In this document: positions 12,159-23,876 of the stretch, in pieces | Layout of the letters: each line of letters opens with the position of its first letter | Position numbering within the stretch: position 1 is the first letter of the stretch | NCBI GenBank assembly: GCA_014904845.1 | Contig: MU119203.1 | Location: forward strand, 620,001 to 684,000 | DNA length: 64,000 bases | Direction of reading: 5' to 3' | Source of the DNA: Acephala macrosclerotiorum | Taxonomy: Eukaryota > Ascomycota > Leotiomycetes > Helotiales > Mollisiaceae | Notes under the pieces: generated by a model | What the model saw: the letters and a program-made list of their open reading frames with translations, nothing else | What the model was told of the DNA's origin: nothing | Database searches by the model: none | Program-made: the position numbers and the translations under genes

Positions 12159-12173
12159 GTTCTGCAAGATTCC
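12159..12173. promoter_or_regulatory. Candidate heat-shock element upstream of Hsp70
   Basis: GTTCT-GCAAG-ATTCC fits three contiguous 5-bp heat-shock-factor units (nTTCn-nGAAn-nTTCn) with one mismatch in the middle unit. It is about 170 nt upstream of the Hsp70 start codon. A looser cluster of GAA/TTC units lies at about 12198-12220. The element is short and could be chance, but the position is right. Confidence 0.45.
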
Positions 12174-12267
12174 AAACCGAACCTGATAGACCCCGCCAGA
12201 AGGAACGAATAGTTTCTCCAAAAAAATTCACTTTCATGCAAGAGCGTTCTCACAGCTTGTAGTTGCA

Positions 12268-15120
12268 TCTGGGTGCTTCTGCCTATTATTTATCTATCAA
12301 CAAGTCCCGAATCTCAATATCCCACAACTCTCAGAACATTCATTTAATTCTTTCATTCTTCCCTCATCAACAATCTTTTCCCTCACCGCCACCAATGACG
12401 TTTGTCGCCCTGCCGACGCTCGTTTACCCACATTCTGCCCCTCCAACTGCCTTCCAGCTGCCCTGGTCTGCCCCTCATCAAAGCCAAAACATCCGCATCG
12501 CATGATGAACGCCAGATCGATAACCACGTCGCATGTCTACGGTTTTTGGTGAATTGTCACGTTGTCATTTTCTTTGAGAGGATTATTGCTGGAATGCTAG
12601 ACGTCATTTTCCTGGAGACTTTGGGACATTTGAGAGAAGGAGAAGGCTGAGGTGGCAAATCATGGAAGCTGCTGGGAACTTCTGTAGGGGTCCGGATGCG
12701 GTATGGCGGCTGGATGTCGGCGCCTTAATTCCTAGGCCTAAATGTCAGATTCTGTGCCATGATTATCGCGTGAGTCAACACTTTCTTTAATATCAGGGAT
12801 CCTGCATTTTGCCCTTGTTCAGCGGAACCTGTTTGCCTGATGGCAGCTCAGGTTATTGCGGAAGTTTGTCTGTTGGGAAAGAACGTTTCCTGAAGGCTCA
12901 AGACCAAAGCCTGACCTGCCTGACTCCTAGGCAATATCCTTGCGGCTTGGAGTCTCAAAACTTTCGTGGACGCATTGATAGGGGTTGCCTCATAGCAGGG
13001 CTTATCTCTCAATCGTCTTCTATTTCTGGGACATTGATATCATAGGTCTTATATAGTCAAAGACCTCGGGAGCTCAAATATCAAAGTCTTGTGCTTAAGC
13101 ATCGCGAAGTTTATCGTTCCCAGAAGCCCAATATCAAAGCCTCGCTATCAATACTTTCAATACCGAAAGCACCAAGCAGAGTCTCAGTACTAAAATCTGG
13201 AATGAATAATTGTACTGCAACTTGTGGGACATTGAATTTTCCAGTTCGAAAGAGGTATCACGTGCGATGATACAAAGTAATATCTATCCCTTCAGAACAA
13301 CCAGAAGGAGAGCCACAATCCTTATCTCATGCTGGCAGATATCATTCATCCCAGAGTACCAAGAAGTGAGGGACATTGATACCAACCTCAGGTCAAGGCT
13401 GCAGAGACAGAGCGCTGAATTCTGTTCGAAAGGATGCCAGCAATCTCGGGACAATTATTTACAGATATTGCTAAGTTGTTCTTTCTAGCTGTCTTTTCTC
13501 CTTTTCCTAGACCATAAATCCATGAAGAATTCCATATCTCAGCAACCTTTCCTAGTTGTAATCTAGTACTCATCGATGTCCTTGGATTTTGGGTTCATTG
13601 ATGTCAGGACCTTTCTTCGTAAGGACAGTCTGACATATCCAATCGCGAGGAACATCTCATGAAAAATTCCCTAAGACACCTCCGAACACATTATTTTCAC
13701 CCTTCGATGTCGAGATCCCCGAGCCCAGTATTCACGCCAGGTCTTGCGGAGTTGTAACTCCCGGAAGGTATTTTTGGTCTACCAAACCGAGCAGCGGATC
13801 CGATGGCCTCCGCCTGACTGTGACGGCCTAGTCTGCCTTGGATACAACTCTATGCGTACCTCTCAAAATACCTCAGAACCTTGGCACATTGGAAACCGTA
13901 TTTTCTCACAAATTTTCCGTATCGAGTACATTTCGTAAAGTAGGAATACTTCGAGCGCGTCAGCCTCGACTCTCACACTCTCCAATTTCTTCTTTGCTTT
14001 CTCTGCTGTTGCGGCTCTTTCAGCTTCGGCTCGTGCTTGCTCAATTTCTCAACCGCCAATCGTCGCTTTTGTCCTACTCTGCGACCCGAAGAATATGTCT
14101 GAAAGAGTAACCGTTCAATGCAAAGCAGAAATTATCAGAGGGAGCTAGGAAATTGAGAAGAGTGACTTGTCTTTCTTAGCGAAATTGAACTTTAAATCTC
14201 TCCCGCTCGAGTCGGAGCACCGTTCACTCCTTCCATATTTACTAAAAACATCTTTTAAGGATGATAAAACGGCTTAATATCGCTCAGTATCACATTACCT
14301 TTCATTCAACATGCCTTGAAGTCTTCTTTCTCGTATTCAGATGTATGTTGAAAGCTTAAGCTTAAATGTCCAGAGGTTTGAGGAGAACGAAAAGCCGGCC
14401 TATCAGTCATCCCTTAATCAACCCTGTTGCCGTGAAAGTGGGTGCTTTTGTGATGATTATGTGGCATATGCATCACATGATACCTGGACTAAGTGCATTC
14501 AAGTCTCTTTAATTTTGCCTTGGGACAGTGTCTATACTTTGAATAAACTCTAAACTGGTGTCTTGATTGCATGAGATGATCTTGGGAAGTTTTAACTGGA
14601 TTTGGGAATATTTTGATCTCGATCCAAGACTACGAGAGAACAAGGCATTGAAAATTGCGTACACTGCCTCAGACTCATGATAGGCAAAAAGCAACGAAGA
14701 TCCCTTAACGAGATATGATCAATCAAAAAAATTGATCAGGAGCAAACTGAGACCTTCCCCTCTTTCAAGAAATTACCCTCGCGACACTGAAACATAATCC
14801 TAAGGAACCAGCGCAAAAACGCACGCCAAAGGGATAAGCCCCCAAGAGCAACTCCTGAGACACTTCTCGCCCTCTTAAGCTAGAGACCACGAAGTGAAAA
14901 GTGTACACAATCAGATTATCGAGTCTCACATTGGCAGCCAATCTAGACAGATACGGAAAGATACTTGGTCAATAAAATATATTTCCTCCAAGGTTTGATA
15001 TGACAAAGTGATACAAATTTGAAGATACAAATACAGAACTGGCGTCCATCTTGTTCCGACTCCTTCCGTCGCCCCAACGCCACCTTACGCCTCTTTCTTG
15101 TCTGCCTTTGCCAAGACCGT
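12268..15120. other. Gene-poor 2.8-kb stretch
   Basis: No frame longer than about 95 codons and no recognisable domain on either strand. Short similar phrases recur: GGGACATTGA at about 13030, 13228 and 13370, with a looser form at about 13597, and ATATCAAAG at 13078 and 13130. They hint at a degenerate repeat. The left end probably includes the Hsp70 promoter and the right end the 3' flank of the Ser-rich gene. Confidence 0.4.
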
Positions 15121-18100
15121 TTACTGCGTAACAGAAACGCTGTCGATGAAAAGCGATGCGGAGGTCCGGACACCCTTAGCTTTTGGTGCAGTACAGTACG
15201 CGTGCATTTCGATGGTGACGGACAGGGACAAGAGGTTCGAGTTGAAGAACTCCAGTTCGAAAGGAGCCCATGAGTCGGCTTGGTCTGTTGGATTGTCGTC
15301 GAAGAGACGCGTACGGCTGTTGGCGCCGGTACATTTCTTGGCACCGGCTTCTGGAGTAACGCACCACCTATTGCAGTTTCAGTGAAGCCCTGATAGATAT
15401 CTGGGGACTTTTCGAGGGAAACATACCAGACTTTGCAGATACCAGCGTCGGACTGGCCAGCTGTAGCGTAACCTACGAAGCCATAAGCTTGACCAGGGCA
15501 CCTAGGAAACATAAATTAGTATTCATGCAGTCAAGCAGATGAGAATAGACACTTACACAGTAACATCCTGGCTCACGACAACAACATTGCTAGCAGTTGA
15601 GCCGGTAGGGAACGTGATTTCCCTGAAGTATGAGTTAGCAAATACAATTCCACACATATGTTTGAAACCTACAAGGATGAAACGCCAGCTGGACCACTAG
15701 GCTCGAAGTCCATTCTATGAGCGCCCGGCGTGATGCTATAGGTGGCTCCAGGAGCTGCAGTTGTATCGAATGTCCATTCACTTCCAAGATAGCTCTCGAA
15801 GTTACCGTTGACGACTACTGGTTGAGCTGAGCAAGTTGGTGCGGTAGCGTACTGTCAAATAACTTAGCACGAGTCATAGAATGGGTAATATTGTTCCACA
15901 AAGGTTGGAGGCTTACCTGGGTAACTGTTTGAACAACCGTCGTCACTGAGATGGAAGTTAGATGGATTCCAGAAACATATGTCAGTGTTTGGAATACTCA
16001 CAATCAGTGACTGCTATAGTCTGTTGAACGTAATCAACTAAGGTAGAATGCTGAGTGATAACATCCGTAATGGTCTGGTATACGGTAACCTGAGGTTGAG
16101 GAGCTGAGGTCGTGGTAGCGAGAGAGCTGGAGAATGAGGTAGCTAGGCTTGTCGACGTATCCAAAGTGCTAGATGAAGAAGAATCAACGGTCGAGGAAGC
16201 TTGTGCTGATGAGGAGGTGACCTGAAATCACAGTCAGATTGGCACTCTTCATTCAAAGATTGAAGAAAAGAAAGAACAAAAAGGGAAGTATTCCAAGCAT
16301 CCAATCTCCGAAAGAGCTCAAAATAGAAACGCATTCTCTAGGAACATCTTGCCATCAACAGAAATAGGACCAGGGCTTACATCTGTGCTGGAGGCTGAAG
16401 AGGACTCTGAAGATGAGCTCTCAGCGCTACTGCTAGAGGCTTGTGACGTGGTTTGAGCAGCTGCGGGGGAGGATTCAACAGTTGAGGTCTCGGTGGCAGT
16501 GGAAGAAGCGATCGCCTGCTTCGAATAGTTAGCAAGTCTTCCTTTCTAATTCAGACGGTTCCATAATGCCCCTCTGCGAGATTTCAGACATTAAGCATAA
16601 ATCTTGACCGTCCATGAGAGAGGTCATAGCGTGGACAAAAGGCTTTCAGTCTGGAGCTCGGAAGATTGGAGAAAAAAAGAAGGGGCACGAACGGAACTGG
16701 ATTCAACAGCAGATGAGCTACTTTCGTAGGTGCTCGTGGAGACAGCGGCCTGTAGAACTATTAGCTTCCAAAGCTTCCAAACAGAGAGCTTCGTGCAACC
16801 GGGAGGACAAGGAAGGGGCACGAACAGAACTGGAACTCTCGCTGCTTGACACGATCGTACTGCTAGCCGCGGCCTTGCAAAGTTAGTTGGAGTGGTTTTG
16901 AGAAATTGGAGGCGACATACAGATGAAGAGGCACTACTCTCAATTGAAGAGCTTGAGGCTCCAGAAGATGAGCTACTGTAATCGGACTGCATGCCGGGTT
17001 AGAGTCTTGCACTTCTTGGAAACCGTGAGGTAGAAGACATCTTTAAGTTGGAAGGATAGAATGGGATCATGACCAAACTACGGTCCCCTGCACTTCGGGC
17101 GACGATGATGGGAAAGGAAGGGGTCTTACAGATGTCGTCGAGCTTGCAATCGCACTGCTGCTTGCACTTGATGCCTATTGAATTGTAAGTTTGTGAAAAT
17201 TGTAATTTTGGGAGGGTGACAAGGATCGAGGATCTCGTCTCGAGAGCTGTACTATTGGTCTGCTCTTGAATGCATAAAAGATGGGGCACCTACGGCTGCT
17301 GTGCTCGAGGCAATTGCACTTGATGAGACGCTGCTGCTCGTGTCGTAAACGCTGCTAGAGACTGCTGCGCTGTTGGAGGCTGAGCTAGAAATTGCTGCTC
17401 TGCTCGAGTCGTAAACGCCGCTGGAGACAGCCGCACTACTCGAGACACTGCTGCTTGCATCGTAGGCGCTGCTAGAGGCTGCTGCACTGCTAGAGACTAA
17501 GCTAGAAATTGCGGCGCTGCTCGAGGCACTGCTGCTTGTCTCGTAGGCCGAGGACGAGACAGCTGCTATAGAGGAAGCAATTGCACTTGACGAGACGCTG
17601 ATCGAGACTGCTGCACTGCTAGAGGCCGAGCTAGAAATTGCGGCGCTGTTCGAGGCACTACTGCTTGTATCGTAAACCGAGCTAGACACTGCCGCGTTGC
17701 TAGAAACTGCTGCACTACTCGAGATGCTGCTGCTTGTATCGTAGGCACTGCTCGAGATTGCTGCGCTGCTAGAGACTGCTGCGCTACTCGAGACGCTGCT
17801 GCTTGCATCGTAAACCGAGCTAGATACTGCCGCGCTGCTAGACACTACCGCACTATTCGAGACGATGGTTGAATAAGGAGTCGAGACAGCTGCCGAACTT
17901 GAGGATTCAGAGCTGCGCAGAACGGTCAGCAGTTCGATCTCGTGTGGGAAACCAGCTCTCTATGCACACACCCCCTCGTATATGAAGGACAAAAGCTTAC
18001 CTGGAATCACTATAGATCGTGCTAGATTGAGCCGCGCTATATGTTGATGATTCTGGCGAGGTTGAGGAGCTGTGCAGAAGAAAACTTGGTCAGTGAACTT

Positions 18101-19050
18101 CTTCATAACCACAGTATTCAACGTTGGCTTCATTCTTTACCTTTGGGCAGTGCTGGAACTGTCGATGGTGCTAAAAACAGCAGCCGGCGAGGAGCTAAAA
18201 ATACAATAATCGTGTCAGCAATATGGACCTGGATTTCGAAGGAAAAGAAATCACGTGTCCATGGCCAGAACCCAGGACCCACAACGCAGGACATCTCAAC
18301 ACAGGGCCAAGGTCTTACCTGCTGATATCTGAGCTTGATGAGAATGAAATTGCGGCAGAAGAACTGGCGCTTGTCAGGCTTGAACTATTGTGAAAGGTCA
18401 GCAGGAGAATTCTCTTTGGACCATACGCAAGGCCATCCTCCGCCGGCCTCGGAAATTCATTTCTGAGAAGAAATTGAATCGCCCAAGTACAACAATGATC
18501 GGTATAGAGTGGTAGCAAATGAATTCCCTCACCTTTCAGCTGCGGATGAGCTTGCAGCAGCTAATGTCGAAGACTCGGATGAACTTGTATCCAAAGAGCT
18601 GTTCGTCAAATACCACAAATTAGCGGATTTTACTTGACCGAGACTTGAGAAAACCAGATATCGCAGTGGACACTCCACAATGGAGCAGCGCTAGGTGAAT
18701 AGCACTTACCTGGATGGACTACTTGACGAAGAATACTGAGTAGAAGAAGCAGGTGCTGAAGTATACGATGATACATCCGTGGTGGAGGGCGATCCAGACG
18801 AGGTGTAGTCACTTAAAGAACAAACTGATACTGTTGATGTCACAGTAGCGGCAGCTCCAACGGTGATGTACTGAATTGAAGCTGATTCAGTGACAGTAGT
18901 TGTGAAGATTGAGGCTGTGGCGAATACAGTAGTTGTATATGGGCAAGTGTCCCCTGAAGATTGTGCAGCTTGTCGTCGATTGTTATACGCCGGAGAGGCA
19001 ATGGCAGAGCCGAATAGGCCCAGAAGGGCGGTATTACGAAGAGAAAACAT
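15121..19050 (-). CDS. Secreted Ser-rich multi-exon protein with C-terminal CenC-like carbohydrate-binding region
   Basis: ATG at 19048-19050 opens a signal peptide (MFSLRNTALLGLFGSAIASP). A Cys/Thr segment follows (TCPYTTTVFATASIFTTTV to VCSLSDYTSSGSP). A long Ser/Ala-rich stalk then spans roughly 16.1-18.75 kb in many short exons; its largest block (17252-17845) is a run of degenerate SSAAVSSSAYDTSSS-like units. The C-terminal part reads TVVQTVTQYA, then PVVVNGNFESYLGSEWTFDT, DFEPSGPAGVSSL, then CPGQAYGFVGYATAGQSDAG. An intron splits TGG near 15438, and the last exon (from about 15364) reads WCVTPEAGAKKC, then SVTIEMHAYC and FIDSVSVTQ, with TAA at 15121-15123. The NGNFE..W and jelly-roll pattern matches CBM4_9/CenC-like domains found at the end of fungal secreted Ser-rich proteins. 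A wall- or polysaccharide-binding role is inferred. Exon boundaries inside the stalk were not all resolved, and splitting into two genes is not excluded. Confidence 0.68.
17252..17845 (-). repeat. Degenerate Ser/Ala coding repeat (VNTR-like)
   Basis: Within the Ser-rich gene, a unit encoding roughly SSSAYDTSSSVSSSAAVSSS recurs about six to eight times in imperfect copies with differing combinations of sub-units, as expected of a minisatellite that expands and contracts. Low-complexity codon use (AGC/TCT/GCA) differs from neighbouring genes. Confidence 0.75.
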
Positions 19051-19783
19051 GTCGAAGAGGCACGGGTTTTTCAAAGAATGAAATGTGCCTTGAAGTTTGA
19101 AAGGAACGAGAGCGGGGGCAGAAGTTGTTATAAAGGAGCCAGTAGCACTTGGGGCTCCAAGAAATTAAATCAGAAAAACGAAACGCCAATGCCAGTTTTG
19201 ATTCTCCCAATCTGGCAATGTGGTACTTGAGACATTAAGCTATCACCGAAGTGAGAACGGTAAGGCAAAGGAAAATATGAGACGTCAACCCGCCTCGAGA
19301 ATTGAGGACAATAATCCAGCAAGGAGGGAGGATTCGATAGATGACGAAATTCCCCGAGATAGATAGTGAATCTCTGAATGGCATTTGAACAATTTGGTAT
19401 CTGTTTCTGGGGCCTGGTGTGGGTATCCAACCTTCGCTGGTAATGAACAGCATGCCATCAATTAGGTTCAAAATATACCTCATTCTGGAAGACACTTGTC
19501 TTCATTATATCAGAAGAACAATGAGTAGAGACACGACTTGTTTGATCCACCGACATCAGCAATGTTTCAGATAAAAGCAAAATTGTGTTCGAGGTTGATG
19601 GCATTGACGTTCAGGGGAAGAGCAGCACGTGACACTATCGTGGTCCGTGTCCGGCGCTAAAGTGTATTTGGACTAGCCTTTTTCGAGCGCACACAACTTT
19701 TAAGTATTCGCGATCTTCAACCTCGAAATTTCGACACGCCAACGAACTTCCGACAGACCCTCGAACGAGAAAATACCGCAGCC

Positions 19784-20769
19784 ATGACGGGAGGTATCAG
19801 TGTCAGAGACGTCGACGTATGTGTATAATCCTTGAATTTCGAATCAAAATCGCAAACCGATCTCTCTCCTGCTCCGAGCTGTCTGCCAGAACCCCACGCA
19901 GCAGAGGCGCATCGCCCGACTCTAGAGCACACACACCAAGGAGGAGACTACACAATTGAGCAGGAGAGAGGGGACTGAAAAACGTCACCCGTACGGAACC
20001 ATGGCTAATAATATTGGGTTTGCAGGCGCAAAAGTTCATCGAGAACTATGCTTCCTTCCTGAAACGTCAAGGAAAGCTGCCGATTCCAGGTAAGCAATCC
20101 TGTCACCTCTTGAGAAACTTGATTGACATTTAATAGGTTGGGTTGATACCGTTAAAACGTGAGATCTGCCACTTCATTCTCTCTTTCGCAGAAACTGACT
20201 TTTGATTCTAGCGGTCCCGCTAAGGAGCTTCCCCCTCAATCGATCGATTGGTTCTACGTTCGTGCCGCTGCGATCGCTAGACATGTCTATCTCCGCAAGG
20301 TGAGCGATTCTTCTACGTTGTCGAAGATTTTACACTGACCCTCTCACAGACCGTTGGTGTTGGCAGACTCCGGTAATATACCACATCACCACCACAAGCA
20401 TGAACAGTTTACTCACTATTGAAAAAGCAAGGTCCATGGTTCTCCCAGAAACAGAGGCTCCCGCCCCTCTCACCACGTTGATGCCAGCGGTAAGCTCTCA
20501 CTTCGTTCAATAAAATTACAAGACACTAATACGACTCTACATTCAGGCTCTGTTGATCGCAAGGTCATGCAAGCCCTCGAGAAGATCGGTGTATTGGAGC
20601 AAGACGAGGAGAAGGGCGGCCGAAGAATAACCCAGTCAGGTAATTAGCTTTTTCTCGACTCCTCTTTGACAACAAATAGCTAACAAGGTCAACAGGACAG
20701 CGTGATTTGGATCGTATTGCCCAGACCACTGTTGAGGCTGAAGAAGAAGAAGACGAGGATGATGAGTAA
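19784..20769 (+). CDS. rps19: 40S ribosomal protein S19 (eS19)
   Basis: Small-subunit ribosomal protein needed for 40S maturation. Eight exons (19784-19816, 20026-20089, 20137-20158, 20212-20299, 20350-20372, 20428-20489, 20547-20639, 20696-20769) give 152 aa, the normal length. Visible family landmarks are VRDVDAQKFIENYASFLKRQ, GKLPIPGWVDTVKTG, KELPPQSIDWFYVRAAAIAR, VGVGRLRKVHGSPRNRG, HHVDASGSVDRKVMQALEKI and GGRRITQSGQRDLDRIA, with an acidic tail EEEEDEDDE. Seven introns in a gene this small is notable; the first is 209 nt and the others are short. The start ATG sits in GCCATGACG, after a 5' leader. Confidence 0.95.
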
Positions 20770-22187
20770 AACTGGCATTTTATACTGGTGATACTTGGCA
20801 GGTTGACTTTGGCGTTGGTAGCATAAGCATTGGGCTTCGTGCACAAAGAATAAAAGCACCTCACAAATGATCTCCCTCTTGCGATCGAGACATATTTACT
20901 ATGTCGTGAAATGAAATACTCTATTTCATTTCTTGATTTACAGAACCTTCATAACAAGTTCAAGATCACTGGTAAGATAGCAACTCCACAAGGCCCTCTA
21001 TCGACGTACATATCGCGAAGTCATCATCACGCCATCATCCGGGCTTGCTTAAGGCTTTCAGCCGACAATCACTTACTTCCTGGATAATTCCAAAATCTGA
21101 TAGGATGCTCATCGATTGTCTTCACCGCTATGATTGGAGTGGGTAATAGTCAATTGCCCCCCTGACTGATATTGTCTATGCCGAGAACGAACGTAACAAG
21201 GGGGTTGGTGCAACCATCGTGAGCAGCTTTCCATCCCCTCTCCCCGATGTGATTCTAACATACATCATCATGAAAGAGATCTTCTGGCCCGAGTTAACAC
21301 CAATTCTCTGAGGTCCACGATGCCCCAAGATCAAGTGTGAGAAACTTGATGCATCTTCTTAGTGCAGTACAGCCATGAATTGAACACTGGATGTCCGATT
21401 GATGCCTATCTCTCCAGATGGTTTCATGGGGGACCCCGCGATCACCCCGCCCCTCTTCGTTTCTTTTTCGAAAAAGCTTGCAGCGGCAAGCCGCATAATA
21501 TGACCTATCCGATCTTCACGAGTCGCGAGCTTCGGATTTCACCTCAAGGAGGACCACCTTCATCCCGTTCACTTTCGTTTCCATTCACTATTTCTTCTGA
21601 TCCCATATCTTTCGATCTCTTCATCTTCGCTACTTCGGCCTTCGTCCCTTCTCTTGGACGAATCCACTTTATCCATACACCTCACAACGCCCATTCTTCA
21701 CAACCTCCCACCTTCCCCACACTTCACAACCCTCTTACCCTACCATACTTCACAAGTCTCTAGCTTCTGTTCACAATTGTTGCTTTCACGAACTGCACCT
21801 CAATTCCCTCTGTTCGACTTCCGAGTTCAACTGCTGTGCTTGGCAGCAACGCATCGAGCTTCACCTTGTTGTCTTGGTTTCTTCCCAGGTAGACAGAGAC
21901 CTTAGTCGCTCCCAAAGCCGAGCGTGTCCCAAAGCCACCTCTGTTGAGAAAACTGATACCTGCAAGGCTCATTGACGTTGCCTGCTAGTAAGTACAAAAC
22001 TAAAGGCCGCTCACATTCGACCTCTTCTAACGCTTCGCAGAATCTTGGCTTACCTAATACATTACAATCCAATTCTCCATCAGGTTCGTGACTGGAGACT
22101 TCAGGTAAGTCTTTTCTCCTGTTACCATTAGCAGATGTCTTACAGAAGACTAGGTTCGGTAATCCAACGCCTGTCTACCCACGCAGA
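20770..22187. other. Intergenic region and probable 5' leader
   Basis: No supported coding sequence. The section 21500-21780 is strongly pyrimidine-rich on the + strand, as in fungal core promoters and leaders. Splice-like signals near 21985-22100 (GTAAGT at 21989) suggest a 5'-UTR intron ahead of the gene at 22188. Confidence 0.4.
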
Positions 22188-23876
22188 ATGGGCAGACACT
22201 CGAAGGCCTACAAGGCAGAGCTCCTGCGCGCCCAGGCTGAAGAGACGCTGAGAAAGAGAGACGAAGAAACAGACGATGAGATGCCAGCTCCCGAGCAGAC
22301 TCAGAGCGAGCGTAAGAAAGCCAATGTTGACGCAAAGGCATATCCCAAGACAAAGAAGCCCAAGAAGGGTAAAGTGGAGGATGAAGCATCTAGTCGTCAG
22401 ACTGGTTCCGCAATTGCTCACCGATTGCGCGTTCAGCTCAACCACAACAATATATCAGCAGCTAAAGTGGCTGGAATGATCGAGAATCTGGCTGCAACAT
22501 TGGCTGCAGTTGGAGATCCCGAGGATGTGAAGAACTTCTTGATCGACGAGGCGCTAGATGCCGCGGCCCTCAAATTTTTACACCAAACCTGCCAAAGTTT
22601 GAAAACATCACTTCAAAATGTTGGCAAGCAGAGCGATACCTTGACTCAACGCGCGCCAAGTACTATCGAACATTACGATAAGTACATGGTCTATCGCTCA
22701 TCCTCAGGCAAAAAGATGCTCTATCTTCTTGGTGTAATTGAAGCATTCAAACCAAATCACACCGCCTACACCAGAAGAAAGGTCGTTGGTTTCGTGCGCA
22801 CGAAGGGTACTTCTATGCCACTCCAATGTGCTCTGTCTGGGTATTTCCATCAGCTTGAAGATCACCCGAGGATGCTAGACACGGATTTCTGGCTTAAGGA
22901 GGTTAAATACTGGGCGGAGATCCTTGACCATGATTTCAGAGTTGGGCCATGGGATAGGCAGCATGGCAGGGACGACGGTGATGGCTATGCCTCACACGTA
23001 GAGCCAACACTCTTCCTCTTCTACGCTTCTCACTTGGTTGGGAAATACATCGGAGTCGAAGGAGACGTCAGAAAGACACTCAAGAGCATGTGGCGCCTGA
23101 GATTGCTGGGCAAGAAATTTGAGGCTGAGATTTTTCTGTCCAAAACTTCTTGCAAGCAATGCACGAAATTCCAGAATGATATCGAGGATCTCACGGGTAT
23201 CAAGTTTACTTACATTATCATGAATAATCTCGCCGAAGTCTTCCCCACAAAGGATCCAAAAGGATATGACAAGCTTCCAAGATTTGCTGGAGAAGAGGAT
23301 AAGGAGGAGTTCATGCAAGAGCTCGAATTCTTCTTGGAGAATCGGAAGACTCCAGAGAAGGGCAAAAGTACCATTGCCGTTGAAATACCTCAATCTTCAA
23401 GACAGCAGAAGCCACAAGCCCAGAAGACACGAACCCACGAAACACAGCAGCCAACAACCCAGTCAGAGCACCCAGATGTCGAAGCACTTGTTCAAGTCAG
23501 CAACGAGGGAATGATGTCCAGACAAGCCACCCCGGTTTACTCACGGGTGATTACAACTTCGAAGACAATTCAGAAGAGGAAGATCCAGAGTTTCATGTAC
23601 GATGATCCCAACACTGTCGTTCTGCCGGATGACTCCGATGAGTCTGAATATGAGCCTCCAGTTCCGCGATCCCGAACTAAGACCTACACTTCTCATCCGA
23701 ACACTCCAAAGAAGCGACCTTCAATGACTGGGCTCCACACACCTGTCAGTGAACCCTTCAGCGTCGAAGCTAGAAAACGAGCTAAGGAGCTTCGAGAGAA
23801 GAAGCGACAAGCCAACGATCACCAGGAATCACCACTCGCTGTGAAGAAGAGTCGATGGGATGGTTACCGCTATTAG
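22188..23876 (+). CDS. Deaminase-superfamily-like protein (HVE ... CxxC), OTT_1508-like candidate
   Basis: A single uninterrupted 562-aa frame from ATG 22188. Residues 1-70 are Lys/Glu-rich and basic. A helical region (about 75-160, AIAHRLRVQLNHNNISAAKV to TLTQRAPS) precedes a conserved-looking core. At residues 270-272 is H-V-E (ASHVEPTLFLFYASHLVGKY), and at 322-325 is C-K-Q-C (EIFLSKTSCKQCTKFQ). This His-x-Glu then Cys-x-x-Cys spacing, with hydrophobic strands around each, is the zinc-binding arrangement of the cytidine/nucleic-acid deaminase superfamily. Fungi carry expanded families of this type (OTT_1508-like deaminases). The C-terminal 180 residues are disordered and basic, with NLS-like stretches (KRKIQ, KKRPS, RKRAKELREKKR), suggesting nuclear location. 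Catalytic activity is inferred only from the motifs; the family match was not tested. Confidence 0.6.
   Translation: MGRHSKAYKAELLRAQAEETLRKRDEETDDEMPAPEQTQSERKKANVDAKAYPKTKKPKKGKVEDEASSRQTGSAIAHRLRVQLNHNNISAAKVAGMIENLAATLAAVGDPEDVKNFLIDEALDAAALKFLHQTCQSLKTSLQNVGKQSDTLTQRAPSTIEHYDKYMVYRSSSGKKMLYLLGVIEAFKPNHTAYTRRKVVGFVRTKGTSMPLQCALSGYFHQLEDHPRMLDTDFWLKEVKYWAEILDHDFRVGPWDRQHGRDDGDGYASHVEPTLFLFYASHLVGKYIGVEGDVRKTLKSMWRLRLLGKKFEAEIFLSKTSCKQCTKFQNDIEDLTGIKFTYIIMNNLAEVFPTKDPKGYDKLPRFAGEEDKEEFMQELEFFLENRKTPEKGKSTIAVEIPQSSRQQKPQAQKTRTHETQQPTTQSEHPDVEALVQVSNEGMMSRQATPVYSRVITTSKTIQKRKIQSFMYDDPNTVVLPDDSDESEYEPPVPRSRTKTYTSHPNTPKKRPSMTGLHTPVSEPFSVEARKRAKELREKKRQANDHQESPLAVKKSRWDGYRY

Noticed and set aside
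14943..15512. 189-codon minus-strand frame as a stand-alone gene
   Set aside because: Its first part is the CenC-like exon of the Ser-rich gene; past the donor near 15438 it only reads through an intron and the wrong frame.
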